Shown: positions 1 to 21,745 of the stretch, piece by piece
Numbering within the stretch: position 1 is the first letter of the stretch
Layout: every line of letters starts with the position of its first letter
The notes under the pieces: generated by a model
Databases searched by the model: none
What the model saw: only the letters and a program-made list of their open reading frames with translations
Told to the model about the DNA's origin: nothing
Assembly (NCBI GenBank): GCA_016946835.1
Contig: JACVTC010000031.1
Span: 975,001 to 1,035,000, forward strand
Length of the DNA: 60,000 nt
Direction of reading: 5' to 3'
Source: Neocallimastix lanati (nom. inval.)
Lineage: Eukaryota > Neocallimastigomycota > Neocallimastigomycetes > Neocallimastigales > Neocallimastigaceae
Translations under genes and position numbers: made by a program

Positions 1-775
1 TATTCTGTTGTGAGAGAGTTAATAGCACTGGATGGACTACTTTCCATACCATCTAAACGAGTATAATTACTACCAAATTTTTCGGCTAATTTATCTAAAT
101 CAACAATAGGACACATCGTATTAATCAACTTATCAAAATATTGATCTGCTTTATCTTCATCAACCATAGAATCAACAACGTTATCAATACTATCTGCCAA
201 ATAAGAGCCTCCTATGGCACCAGCATAAGAAAAAATAGCTTTTATTTTTTGAGTTTTTTCTGGATTATGTGCCATATAGGTCATAAGATCAGGCATACCT
301 TTAGAATAACCGATAGCTATCATATTTTCTTTAAATTTGATATGATTTACCATTTCACCAGAAGCATCTCTACCTTCACCATTGGTTAAAAGTCTTTCAA
401 AATCAACCATATTCTCTTCACAACCACGAAGAGGATGACTATCCACTCTATATATAACTAATCCCTTAAATTCTTCTTGCATTTTTGGAAAAACTTCTTC
501 AAAAGCTCTAACTGGTAATAATCCATTGAATAAACCTGGACAAAATACTAAATCAGTTTTGGTAAATTCTGCTGGAATTTGTGGTGGTGGAAGTTTTTTA
601 TAATGTCTTTTTAATTTTGGTTGAATAATATTTTCTTCACCCTCTAATTCAACAAATCCAGTATCTGGTACATCTGCATATACCCAATCTTCTTTACCAA
701 ATCCTTTAAAGAAGTATTCAGATATACGCTATTAATTATATATATAATTTAAAATAATAGAATATTTATATATTA

Positions 776-814
<39 letters not shown>

Positions 815-2242
815 TATTTTTTTATTATTTATTTATTTATTGTAATGAAAATTTTTCAGTGATATGTTTTTGTTATAATTAGATTGTATAGAATGATTCA
901 TAATAAATAATAATATTTCGAATAATATAAATTTTCATGTATAATTTTTATAATTGAATATTGCAATAGATTGTTAATTATATTTTAAAATATAGTATAT
1001 ATATTATAATTGAATTAAATATTAAATTATTTAATTATTATATATGATAGATTTATATTTAAATAATATTTATTAAAAAAAAATAAAAAATAAAAAAAAA
1101 AAAAAAAAAATAAAAAATAAAAAAAAATTAATATATTTTATATTTATAAATTGTATTAATAATATATATATATAAATATTATTATATTATTATTTGTAAA
1201 TCACCTGTGCATGTGGTCTTTCATCATGAACATCCAATTTTAAAAATCCTAATTTGTCTCTTTTAGATGCTAATTTAACTGCATTTTTTTCTTTACATGC
1301 TTCAACGATAAAGAAATTTCTCCAACGTTTACCAACCCATTTCTTTACCCAAGAATGAGAAAGGATATGAATATCTTCTGATATAAGTTCTCTTAATCTT
1401 CTAATAAGAGTTACATAATCGCCTTTCTTTTCATATTTTTGAAGTTCATTTACAGCTTTATATTGTGAAGATGTTAAACGATATGGCATTTTTAGTACTG
1501 GCATATGCTTTGATAGAATAAAACAATCATCACAAATTAATACTTGGTCAAAGTATCCGTATTGTGGTAAAGCTTGTTTTTTAGTAATACAATTTGAACA
1601 AAAAGAATTGCCACATTTTCTACAATGATGCCTTGGTTGAATAATCTTTATAAAAAGTTTACCACATTTACAGCACGTATCTTCCATTTTCCATTCAGGA
1701 GGCTATTTAATATTTATTGAATAATATAAATTAATATCAATATTATTTAAATAAGAATGAAAAAAAAATATATATATATGTGTATATATATATAATTTAA
1801 AAAAAAAATAAAACTATCACTGAAATCTAATAAATTATCAATTAAATTTATTTTTTTATCTAAAATAATTTAAAATAACGACATTTATATATATATAACA
1901 AATTTATTAAAATATTAATCTTATGTATATAATACTATTAAATATTTAAATTTTCATTCTAAATAGTTTATGAATTTTAATGAAATTTCATTTCATTTCA
2001 CTTCCTTTATTCTTAATATATATATATATATATTTTTTAATTGTATATATAAAATAAAATATAAATATAAATTTTCGAAAAATAATATATATAACTATTT
2101 TTTTTTTTAATCTTACTTCTGATAAAGTAAAAGTTGGTTTTGGTTTCTCATCGTGAATTTCATTTTCATGTTCATCACCTGTAACTAAAGTTAGATCTGA
2201 ATCATCTTTCATGCATAGTTTTCTAAAGTACTGTATGCCGCT

Positions 2243-2245
<3 letters not shown>
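1..2245 (-). CDS. FYVE zinc finger - alpha/beta-hydrolase-like protein, 3' end outside window
   Basis: Three exons are inferred on the minus strand: 2245-2117 (43 codons, acidic N-terminus), 1702-1205 and 728-1, continuing past the left edge. The first join gives SEPPEWKMEDTCCKCGK, which rebuilds the usual Trp just before a FYVE finger; the CxxC pairs and the RHHCRKCG core follow, ending at CDDCF. FYVE fingers with this core bind phosphatidylinositol 3-phosphate on endosomes. A Trp/Lys-rich stretch follows (WVKKWVGKRWRNFF). Exon 3 encodes a globular region with FCPGLFNGLLP and GYSKG, a GxSxG-like nucleophile elbow, so I infer an alpha/beta-hydrolase fold. The exon 2 to 3 join is phase 0 and in frame but uses the unusual donor GTGATT; without it exon 2 ends at TAA 1190-1192. 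The rest of the 730-1190 stretch is A/T-only intron. The enzymatic role is unknown. Confidence 0.72.
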
Positions 2246-2246
<1 letters not shown>

Positions 2247-2286
<40 letters not shown>

Positions 2287-2975
2287 TATATATTAATATT
2301 TTATTTATGAATTTGAATTATTGGGTATTTAATAAGATATTTAATATTTATAATTTAAAATTTAATTAAAAATTGAAATAACAGTATAATATAAATTATA
2401 TAATTTTGGTAGTAGCTTTGTTCAACTTTTATTTATAAATAATTTATTTTATTTTTTACTATTATTATTATTTTCTTTTTTTTTTTTAATTTTGAAATTT
2501 AAATTTTTTTACAATTAATTTAATTTTTTTTTATTCCTTTAATTTTGAAAATAATATTATTTAGTTTTACTTTAAAAATTTTATTCAACAAATATTAGTC
2601 GATACTTTTCCTTATTTTTTAATAATTTTTATTTCAATGAAAAATTAAAAAATAAAAATAAAAATAAAAATAAAATAATAACACTCTTCGCTTATATATA
2701 TATATACTTTTTTATTCTTATTTTTATTTATTTTTATTTTTTTTTTATTATTATTTTTATTTAGTATTTCACATTTTATTGAATAAGTCTTGTACAAAGA
2801 AATAAAAAAGTTTATAAACTTTTAAAATAAAAGTACTGTTTAAAAATGGAAAAAAAAAAATCTTTTATTTTAAAAGTTTCCTTTTTTTTTATTTCTTTTT
2901 AATTTTTTTAATTATTTCTTTTTATTTTTTTCTATGTATAAATAAAATATATAATTCCTTTTATTTTTTATTTTA

Positions 2976-3012
<37 letters not shown>

Positions 3013-5053
3013 GACAAAAAAACTAAATTTCAGCGAAGAATTACTTTTCTTAATATATATATTTTTATTAACTAAAAAAGTTTTTTTTAAGATAAATGGT
3101 TTCTAATAATAATAAATAATAATAATAAAATATCTATTCATTTATTTATCTATTCATTTATTTATATATTTATTAATTTATTTATTTATTTTTATAATAT
3201 ATAAATTTAATAATATCTGAAGATTAATAAACTTTATTTTATGTAAATTAAATATTCATATGATAATAAGTAAATGATCTTATAATAAAATAAATAAATG
3301 TTATTATTAAAAGATTATGATTATTTATTAACACTTCAACGATCCTATTAAAAATGATTATTTATAATAAATAACCAAATAGAAATAAATATAAAATGGC
3401 CTATTTCTATTTTCTATTTCTTCTTTTTCTTTCTTTATTCTTTCTTCTATTCTATCATAGATGCATTATTTAATATTTTTTAATATTATTTATTACTATT
3501 TAATATTATTTTAACATGAGACAAGATTATTATGATAGTTATTTATTATTTATTCAATTATTTAATTATTTATTATTCATTTATTTAATTATTTATTATT
3601 TATTATTTATTATTCAAATATTTATTATTATTTATTATTAATTAAAATTTAAATTTAATTAAAAATTTATCAAATTAAAAAAATCATTTTTATCATAAGA
3701 TTTTTTTTTTTTAAAAAAAATAATAAATTAATATTAAAGGTAAAGTTCAAAGAATAGATAGTTTACATATTAAAGATATTTTGAATAGTAGAGAGTTTAA
3801 AAGTTAGATTTCTATTATTATAATTTTTTTTAAATTTGCAATTATCATTTAATCTTATAAGCAATTATTTTATTTTGTTTGTTCTGTCTATAAATTTTCA
3901 TATTTAATCATTTCCATTTTAATTTAATTATAAATAAAATCAAATAACCAAAAAATGGTGAATTTTCAATTATTTATTTAGTTATTTATTTATTTATTTA
4001 TTTGTATATTTTTATTTATTTATTATTTATTATTTATTATTATTATTATATATTATATTATTATATAATATTATTATTATTTATTCATTTATTATTTATT
4101 ATTTATTATTTATTATTTATTTTCATAAAAGCCAATATATTAAAAGAATATATTTGAATATATTAAATATATATTAAATATTATATTATTTCCATTTAAA
4201 ATTTAATTTAAAATATATTAATAACTAAAACAAATATATACCCAAATTTATTGGCAATTACTTTTAATAATAAATATAAAATAGTATTAATAAATCCCAA
4301 CATATTAGTATATAATTGGACTATAATAATGATAAGGGTTAGATTTATTTGGTATTAATTAATATATTATAAATATATAAACAAATTAATTAAAATATAT
4401 ATATTTATTTATTAATTATATATATTTTAATCAATTTAATTAAATAGAAAAGGATAAATTAAAAAAAATTTTTTTTGTTTTATAGTTAATAAAATAAAAA
4501 AAATCCACTTGGAGATGATCAGGTAGGACAAATTTTTATATAAAAATATTTTAATATATATATTTATATAAATGGATGAATAATAAATATTTTAATAATA
4601 TAATATATAATTAAATAAATGAATTAATAAACTAAAGTAAATAAATAAATAATATGAAAATAAATAAATACTTTAATTAATAATAAATAATTATGATATT
4701 AATGTAAATAAATAAAAAAAATATCTTAATAATTATTTGAATAATTTATTTAAGATTATTTATTACTAATAAAATAATATTTTTATAGTTTTTGTTAAGA
4801 AATATTTTATTTAAAATGTTATATAAATTAAATTATATGTATATTTGATATTTAATAGACAATCATATTGTTACATATAAAACAAAAATTTATTTTTTTA
4901 TAATTATATGTTAAAATAAAATAAAAATAAAAAAAAAAAAAAAAAGTTTAATAGTGGATTTTTACATATAAAATGAAAATATGATTATTTATAATAATGA
5001 ATATAATCATATAAAATGGTATGATTCATTTACTTTTTACCTTTCAAAAAAAT
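2247..5053. other. AT-rich intergenic region without recognisable gene
   Basis: The region is almost pure A+T with long T runs, ATTT-type low-complexity repeats (for example 3540-3640 and 3960-4130) and no open frame with coding-like composition on either strand. A slightly G+C-richer spot at about 4500-4535 is too short to interpret. Confidence 0.7.
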
Positions 5054-5451
5054 TTGATTCAATTAAAAAAAAATTTTTTTTATAGCCTCAAGTTATTGCG
5101 AACTTTAAATTTTATTTATTAATTCATTTATTAGTTTACATGAATTTTTTTTTTCTTAAAAAAATTACTCAATTAATAATAAAAAAAAAATATTATTTGT
5201 CCAATTTGAACATAATAATATTTTAAATTGTAATATGAAATAAAAAAAGTAATATTCAAAAATAAAGTGTATAAATAAATTCTGAAAATAATTCATCAAA
5301 GAACCTCACCTCCAGATTGTAAGATTTCTGTTTAAAGGAATTCTTATTCCGGATTAAGGTTTGAATTAACAATCTGAAAGAAATTATAGTCTTCGCCTTC
5401 AGGGGCCTGTCATACTGTATTTAGAGTTGATGCTTCTTGATTCAATTAAAA
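5054..5451 (-). mobile_element. 5'-truncated non-LTR retrotransposon 3' end with target-site duplication
   Basis: Read on the minus strand, about 5436 down to 5074 matches the 3' untranslated end of the element at 57425-57763. Shared blocks include the 'ataatttctttcag' motif, an 'attttgttcaaattgg'-like motif, and 'aaagttcgcaataa' followed by 'ggctata' and a poly(A) tail. The insert is flanked by identical 15-mers, TTGATTCAATTAAAA, at 5054-5068 and 5437-5451, as expected from target-primed reverse transcription. Only the 3' part was inserted, so it has no coding capacity. The family is probably one of the Dictyostelium TRE-type elements, but I cannot name it. Confidence 0.75.
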
Positions 5452-5794
5452 GAAAATGAAATATGATATTAAAAATGTAATTTTAAATTTTTTTTTTTTA
5501 TCTTTAGAATAATATAAATATTTTTTTTTTTTTTATCAATTATTGGTGATAAACTTTTTGTTAGAACAATGATTAAATAATTTAATTATAGTTTTTGGTA
5601 ATAAATTCTTTCTATTCAGATATTTTAAATTAAAATTAATAGATTATAATTATTTAAATTAAAATTAATATATTATAATTATTATAATAAAAATCTAAGT
5701 TTTAATACAATATAATTAAAAGAAAATATATAATTTTTATTAATAAAAATAATCTTTTATATTTTTTTTTAAATTTTATTTAATAAAATAAAAT

Positions 5795-5822
<28 letters not shown>

Positions 5823-5827
<5 letters not shown>

Positions 5828-5997
5828 TATGGTTAAGAAATTAACAGAAAAGGATAGTTACATGAAAGTGAATTTTGTAATGAAGATATTTTTATGAATA
5901 TGAATTTGATAATTGTGATAATCTTATAAAGCTAATTATGAAATTATAAATCCAAAATTTACGATTGTAAATGATATAAAAGATAGTAATAATAAAA

Positions 5998-6033
<36 letters not shown>

Positions 6034-6447
6034 CAAATAACTTAATAAATAAATATTATTATAATAATATAATAGAAAAATTATATTTTATTCGAACAGT
6101 TATTATACAATAGTTTTATTTCTATTATTTTAAAGAATGGAGATATAAGAGATATAATCAAATTTTATTTATCAAATATATAATATATTTTCATAATTAT
6201 AAAAGTTATTCACTATATATATTACAATTAATCGTATTAATTTATATAAGAATTATAAATATATATTATATTTAATTTTCAAAATTAATAGTACTATAAA
6301 TATATTAATATAATAATTAAAAATTTTTTAGACTATACTGAAAATTATAATAAAAGAGGATTTTGTAAATTCATTTCAAATAAAACATATTTTAAAAATA
6401 CAATTAAAAAAATAATAGAAAGGTAGATAAACAGGAAAAATAAATTG

Positions 6448-6486
<39 letters not shown>

Positions 6487-7570
6487 TAATGAAAATAATA
6501 ATAATAACTAAGATGAAGATGAAAATAAATATGATGGGGATAACATAAATACATAAATGTACTTAATAAATTAATTGATAATAATAATTTAATTATTGGA
6601 TTCTATATATAAAAATTTTTAAAAACTGTCCCTCTTGTTAATTATATATATATAAAATGAAATAATATAAAATAAAAATAAAATAAATTAATAAAAAATA
6701 TAAATATATATATTCACGTATATATGTAAATAAAATAATAATAATAAATTAATATTATAATAAGTTAATATAGAGCATATTTGGGAAGAAACAATTAATT
6801 CTGAAGATAAATTATATATTGTATTTTTAATTGAAAGATAACTTTAAAGAAAAAGATAAATCAAAGCAATCTTTTGTATATGTTAAATATGCATTAGTTT
6901 TTCGAACTTCGAAAAAAACATAATATGAAATAATATATATATATATATAATTCAATTTATACTATAACATATTTTATATATATATAATATGTTATAGTAT
7001 AAATTGAATTTTTTTTTTTTTTATATTTGATACAAAAAAGTTTATATAGTCTAGATATGAAATATATTATTCTTTTTTTTCTTTTTTTTTTTTTTTTTTT
7101 TTTATAATAAAAATAAATGAATAAATAATAAATAAAAAAAATTAATAAATAAATAAATTAAACAAGAAGTCATATTTATAATGTATTATTCAAAACTCTA
7201 AATCTATAATACCTATTTTTTTTTTAAAAAAAAAAAAAGTTCTACCGGTCGTGGCTTCTCCAAATTTACTCCTTATAAGAATATTTTCAAATTATTAGAA
7301 AATGACAGATTTACATTTGATCTATATTTACATGTTCTCGACAACTATGATAAAGGTTATAAAATATATAAAATTATATTTATTTGTTTTAAAAAATTAC
7401 AAAAAAAAAATTTTTTTTTTTTCTTAATAATTTAACTAGAAAAAAATGAACTTAGCAATGAAGTTGGAAATATAGCAAACTTTATTGAAAAAAAAAAAAA
7501 AAATTTTTTTTGAGAAAGATTATTATTATATAGATCCAGAAAAAAAAAAAAGACGATAATTAATAAATAA
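5823..7570 (+). pseudogene. Decayed copy of the 3' third of the MATH-domain gene
   Basis: Blocks resemble exons of the intact gene at 9493-16788 in the same order: 5823-5985 (exon 14), 6073-6200 (exon 15), 6331-6645 (exon 16), 6772-6935 (exon 18 with only the first bases of exon 17), 7190-7360 (exon 19) and 7436-7560 (exon 20). Phrases such as 'tttatgaatatga', 'gttaaatatgcatta' and 'aaaaatgaacttag' are shared. The copy has lost most of exon 17, gained homopolymer runs inside exons (for example 6450-6484 and 7217-7237), and carries stops and frameshifts, so it cannot make the protein. It begins at the boundary of the fifth MATH module. Confidence 0.85.
6949..7010. repeat. Perfect 25-bp inverted repeat (hairpin/cruciform)
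   Basis: The left arm at 6949-6973 is the exact reverse complement of the right arm at 6986-7010, separated by a 12-base AT loop. It lies between the decayed copies of MATH exons 18 and 19 and has no counterpart in the intact gene's intron at 16171-16419. Confidence 0.9.
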
Positions 7571-7825
7571 TAAATATTAATTAAAACAAGACAATAAATA
7601 TTATATATATTATCTTAATGGGTAAAGTTAAAATAATTAATAGATTAAAAAATGATATATTTCGTATATATATGAACTTTTTCTTATACAAAATATAAAA
7701 TTCACAAAAATATATAATGAAATATTTTTTTTAAAAAATATAAATAATAAATGAAAATAAATAAATAACATTTATAAAAATATATATATAATAATAATAC
7801 ATATGTATTTATTATTTGATAATTT

Positions 7826-9050
7826 TATTAATTATCATTCTTGGAATTAATCATAAATATCATTTAATTGAAAAAGTTTAAAGGATTAAGTATTCAACAA
7901 AGTTTTAAAAATATTTCAAAATAGTAATGTTTTAACTAGAGCATGTAAGGAAAGAAATGTATCAGCGGTAAAATGACTCTTAACTATGACAATTAATTAT
8001 TGTTTTCAAGATGAATTTGGTAAGACTGCTTTAATGTACGCTGTTGAATCTAAATTATTTTATCTAAAAACTAATTGTTTAAAAGTAAAAAGACAATTTA
8101 AATATGATAGATTTTAATAATGAAAATGCTTTATTTCATACAACTAAAAATAAATCTGCATTTAAGATAGTATTAGATTCTAATATTAGACTTAATCAAT
8201 TAAACATAAACCATGAATCCATTTTAGTTTAACTACTGTAAATGTAAATACTACAAATTAATATAGTATTTAATTAAGAAAGAAATTATTAATACTGATA
8301 TTGAAGATAATGACGAAAAAACAGAAATAATGTTTTTAACAGAAGATGGAAAAAATTCTGAAATCCTAACTTTAAATTTAAGAAATTGAATTGTAAAATT
8401 ACATGAACATGTATTATGAAACGGCATTATCATTACTTATTAAAAATTTATATAAAGTTGGAAATGTTTCTCAATGTTCTCAGTATTATCATACGATGAT
8501 TGAATTAATCAATCTCGGTTGTGATTTTGATTTTAATGTACCAGTATATGAAGATGGAAAATACAGTGATTATGGATTTTCATTATGGTTCATGATAATA
8601 ATTCATTAATTTATACTTTGGTTTTTTTTTTTTTTTAAAAGACCTCGATTTAACTATTAAAAAAGGTTATAGTAATAACCTGACCCGATAGAAAAAGTCA
8701 AATTTCACTCTCTTTTTGTTAACTTACCAAAAAATAATCTTTGTAAATTTGTTATTGAATAATAAAAGTATTGTAGATATTGATAATTGCACCGATAATA
8801 TTAGAATGTCGATTCTTTCTACTATTTTTCAATCCAAAATGAATAAAATAATTTACAATAATGATGAAAAAGAAATTCAATATTATTATTATTTTGATTC
8901 ATATATAAAATAATAATTATTCTGATTATAAAATGATGGATGTATTAGCTTCGGAGGCAGCAAATATATATATGAAAAATATTAAAAGATTGATTAAATA
9001 AGATATTTCCGATCATTTCTAGTTTAATATTTATTCCTTTTATAGTAGCA
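7826..9050 (+). pseudogene. Decayed copy of the ankyrin-like gene
   Basis: This stretch aligns base for base with the intact gene from about 19890 to 21060. It lacks roughly the first 60 codons and the upstream region. Damage includes a missing T giving a frameshift near 7885, a TGG to TGA change near 7973, an extra base at the 'ttttagtttaac' site near 8225, a T-run insertion near 8620-8636 and altered bases in the last exon. Open pieces at 8403-8609 and 8716-8913 are surviving fragments of the old frame. Confidence 0.9.
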
Positions 9051-9155
9051 ACTATTTTCTTTTTATTTTTATTTATATTAATTAAAATATATTTATATTA
9101 TTAATATTATTAATTCAATATAATTAATAAAATAAAATATTGTAAATAATAAAAA

Positions 9156-9195
<40 letters not shown>

Positions 9196-9492
9196 GTAAT
9201 AGTAATAATAAATAATAAATAATAATAAGCTATGAATGGTTAAACCATCAAATTTATTAAAATGTAAAATAAAATTTTTAATTTTTTTGGATATATCTTT
9301 TTTATATATATATAATAAAATATATTTATTTAAAGTTTTTAAAGTAACTTCAAAAAAAAAAAAAATAATGAAATAAAATTATTAATCATTAAATATTTTA
9401 TATTATGAAGTTCTATAAAAAGAACAAAAATTAAATATTGTATATTTAACCAAGCTTTTAAAATAGAAAATTACAAATTAAAAAAAAAAAAA
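9051..9492. promoter_or_regulatory. Intergenic region upstream of the MATH gene
   Basis: No gene is seen. The interval holds an (AAT)n/(AGT) microsatellite at about 9160-9225 and A/T runs, and would contain the MATH gene promoter. No distinct motif can be assigned. Confidence 0.4.
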
Positions 9493-19707
<10,215 letters not shown>

Positions 19708-21090
19708 ATGAATAATAATTTTAAAAAATTGGAAAATGAGTTATTAATTGATTTAAAAATCAACAATAAAAAAGGTATAATTGATAAAATAAGTAAAAAT
19801 TGTAAATTTATTCAATTTCATTTCCATCCAGATTTGAATGGTGATTTAAAGACAATTGAAAAGTTTGTTTTTACTCTTAATAATATCATTCTTAGTACTA
19901 ACCATAAATATCATCTAATTGAAAAAGTTTTAAAGCATGAAGCTTTCAACTTTGTTTTAAAAGTATTTCAAAATAGTAATGTTTTAATTAGAGCATGTAA
20001 GGAAAGAAATGTATCCGCTGTAAAATGGCTCTTAACTATGAAAATTAATTATCGTGTACAAGATGAATTTGGTAAGACCGCTTTAATGTACGCTGTTGAA
20101 GATTCTAAATTACTCTTTGCTGTTAAACAATTAGTTTTAGATAAAGATAATTTAAATATGCTAGATTTTAATAATGAAAATGCTTTATTTCATGCAACTA
20201 AAAATAAATCTGCATTTAAGATAATATTAGATTCTAATATTAAACTTAATCAATTAAACATAAATCATGAATCCATTTTAGTTTACTGTTGCAAATATAA
20301 ACACTACAAATTAATAAAGTATTTAGTTAAGAAAGAAAATATTAATGTTGATATTGAAGATAATGAAGAAAAAACTGCCATAATGTATTTAGCTGAAGAT
20401 GGAAGATATTCTGAAATCCGAACTTTAAGTTTAAGAAATTGTAATGTAAATTACATGAATATGTATTATGAAACGGCATTATCATTACTTCTTAAAAATT
20501 TATATAAAGTGGAAAATGTTTCTCAATGTTCTCAGTATTATCATACTATGATTGAATTAATTAATCTTGGTTGTGATTTTAATGTACCGGTCGATGAAGA
20601 TGGAAATACAGCAATTATGGTTTTCATTATGGTTCATGATCATCATTCGTTAAATTATACTTTAAGATTTTGTAAAGATCTCGATTTAACGATTAAAAAT
20701 TGTTATGGTGATGATGCCTCCTCTTTCTTTTTCAACTTTCCAAAAAATAATCATTGTAAATTTGTTATTGAATATTCCGATAAAAGTTTTGTAGATATTG
20801 ATAATAGTAGCGATAATATTAGAATGTTGATTCTTTCTTCTCTTTTTCAACCTAAAAAGAATAAAATTACTTACAATAATGAAGAAGAAGAAATCCAAGA
20901 TTATTATTATTTTAATTCAAATATAAATAATAATTATTCTGATTTTAAAATGATGGATGTATTAGCTCCAGAAGCAGCAAAAATATATAAGAAAAATATT
21001 AAAAGAATGATTAAAAAAGATTATTCTGATCATTTTAGTTCAATATTTATACTTGGTATAATAATAACAATTACAATTTTAGCTATATAA
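19708..21090 (+). CDS. Ankyrin-repeat-like protein with C-terminal membrane anchor
   Basis: This is a single uninterrupted 460-residue frame; the ATG at 19708 follows an A-rich leader typical of the genome. Residues about 90-240 show degenerate ankyrin-type helices: NVLIRACKERNVSAVKWLL then EFGKTALMYAVED, then NALFHATKNK, HESILVYCCKYKHYKLIKYL and EKTAIMYLAEDGR. A second similar block runs to about residue 330 (ETALSLLLKNLY, GNTAIMVFIM). Ankyrin arrays bind proteins. The last 17 residues (IFILGIIITITILAI) are hydrophobic after a Lys-rich stretch, suggesting a tail anchor with the rest in the cytosol. A decayed copy lies at 7826-9050, so this gene belongs to the duplicated MATH-ankyrin unit. 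The function is unknown. Confidence 0.85.
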   Translation: MNNNFKKLENELLIDLKINNKKGIIDKISKNCKFIQFHFHPDLNGDLKTIEKFVFTLNNIILSTNHKYHLIEKVLKHEAFNFVLKVFQNSNVLIRACKERNVSAVKWLLTMKINYRVQDEFGKTALMYAVEDSKLLFAVKQLVLDKDNLNMLDFNNENALFHATKNKSAFKIILDSNIKLNQLNINHESILVYCCKYKHYKLIKYLVKKENINVDIEDNEEKTAIMYLAEDGRYSEIRTLSLRNCNVNYMNMYYETALSLLLKNLYKVENVSQCSQYYHTMIELINLGCDFNVPVDEDGNTAIMVFIMVHDHHSLNYTLRFCKDLDLTIKNCYGDDASSFFFNFPKNNHCKFVIEYSDKSFVDIDNSSDNIRMLILSSLFQPKKNKITYNNEEEEIQDYYYFNSNINNNYSDFKMMDVLAPEAAKIYKKNIKRMIKKDYSDHFSSIFILGIIITITILAI

Positions 21091-21704
21091 AAATAAAATA
21101 ATAATAATAATTACATTATCATTAAATAATTTGAATAAAATAAATAAAATATACTAATAATAATATAAGTCATCTTATTTATATATATATATTTATATTT
21201 ATTTATTTATTTATTTATTTATTTATAGGAAGAATAAATGGTATAAATACATATATATATTAATTTGATATAGATAATAGAAAAGTAGTATAAAAAATAA
21301 TAATAACAATCATAAAGGTTAAATATAAATACAACTATGAAATTATTTATCTAGAAAAAAAATATAAATTATATTATTATTTTTATATTTTTATATTTTT
21401 ATTTTTATTATTTTCTACATTTTATAATATTGTATGATAATATATATATAAATATAGGTATTTAAAAATTGGAAGTCATAAATCTTGGAATTTTTTAATA
21501 TCTATAGAAGTTTTATAAATTGAATATTTTTTTTTTTATAAAAAAAAAAAAAATAAAATAAAATAAAATAAAATAAATAAATTTTAAATATAATATAAAT
21601 ATTATAAAATATAAATTTTTAATACCATGAAATGTTTTAAATTTTATATATTATTATTACTAATATTGCCTTTTTAATTAGAATAAAGCACAACAAAAAT
21701 AACA

Positions 21705-21745
<41 letters not shown>

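Noticed and set aside
141-389. Plus-strand 82-codon open frame
   Set aside because: It lies opposite the well-composed minus-strand hydrolase-like exon and has a low-complexity composition.
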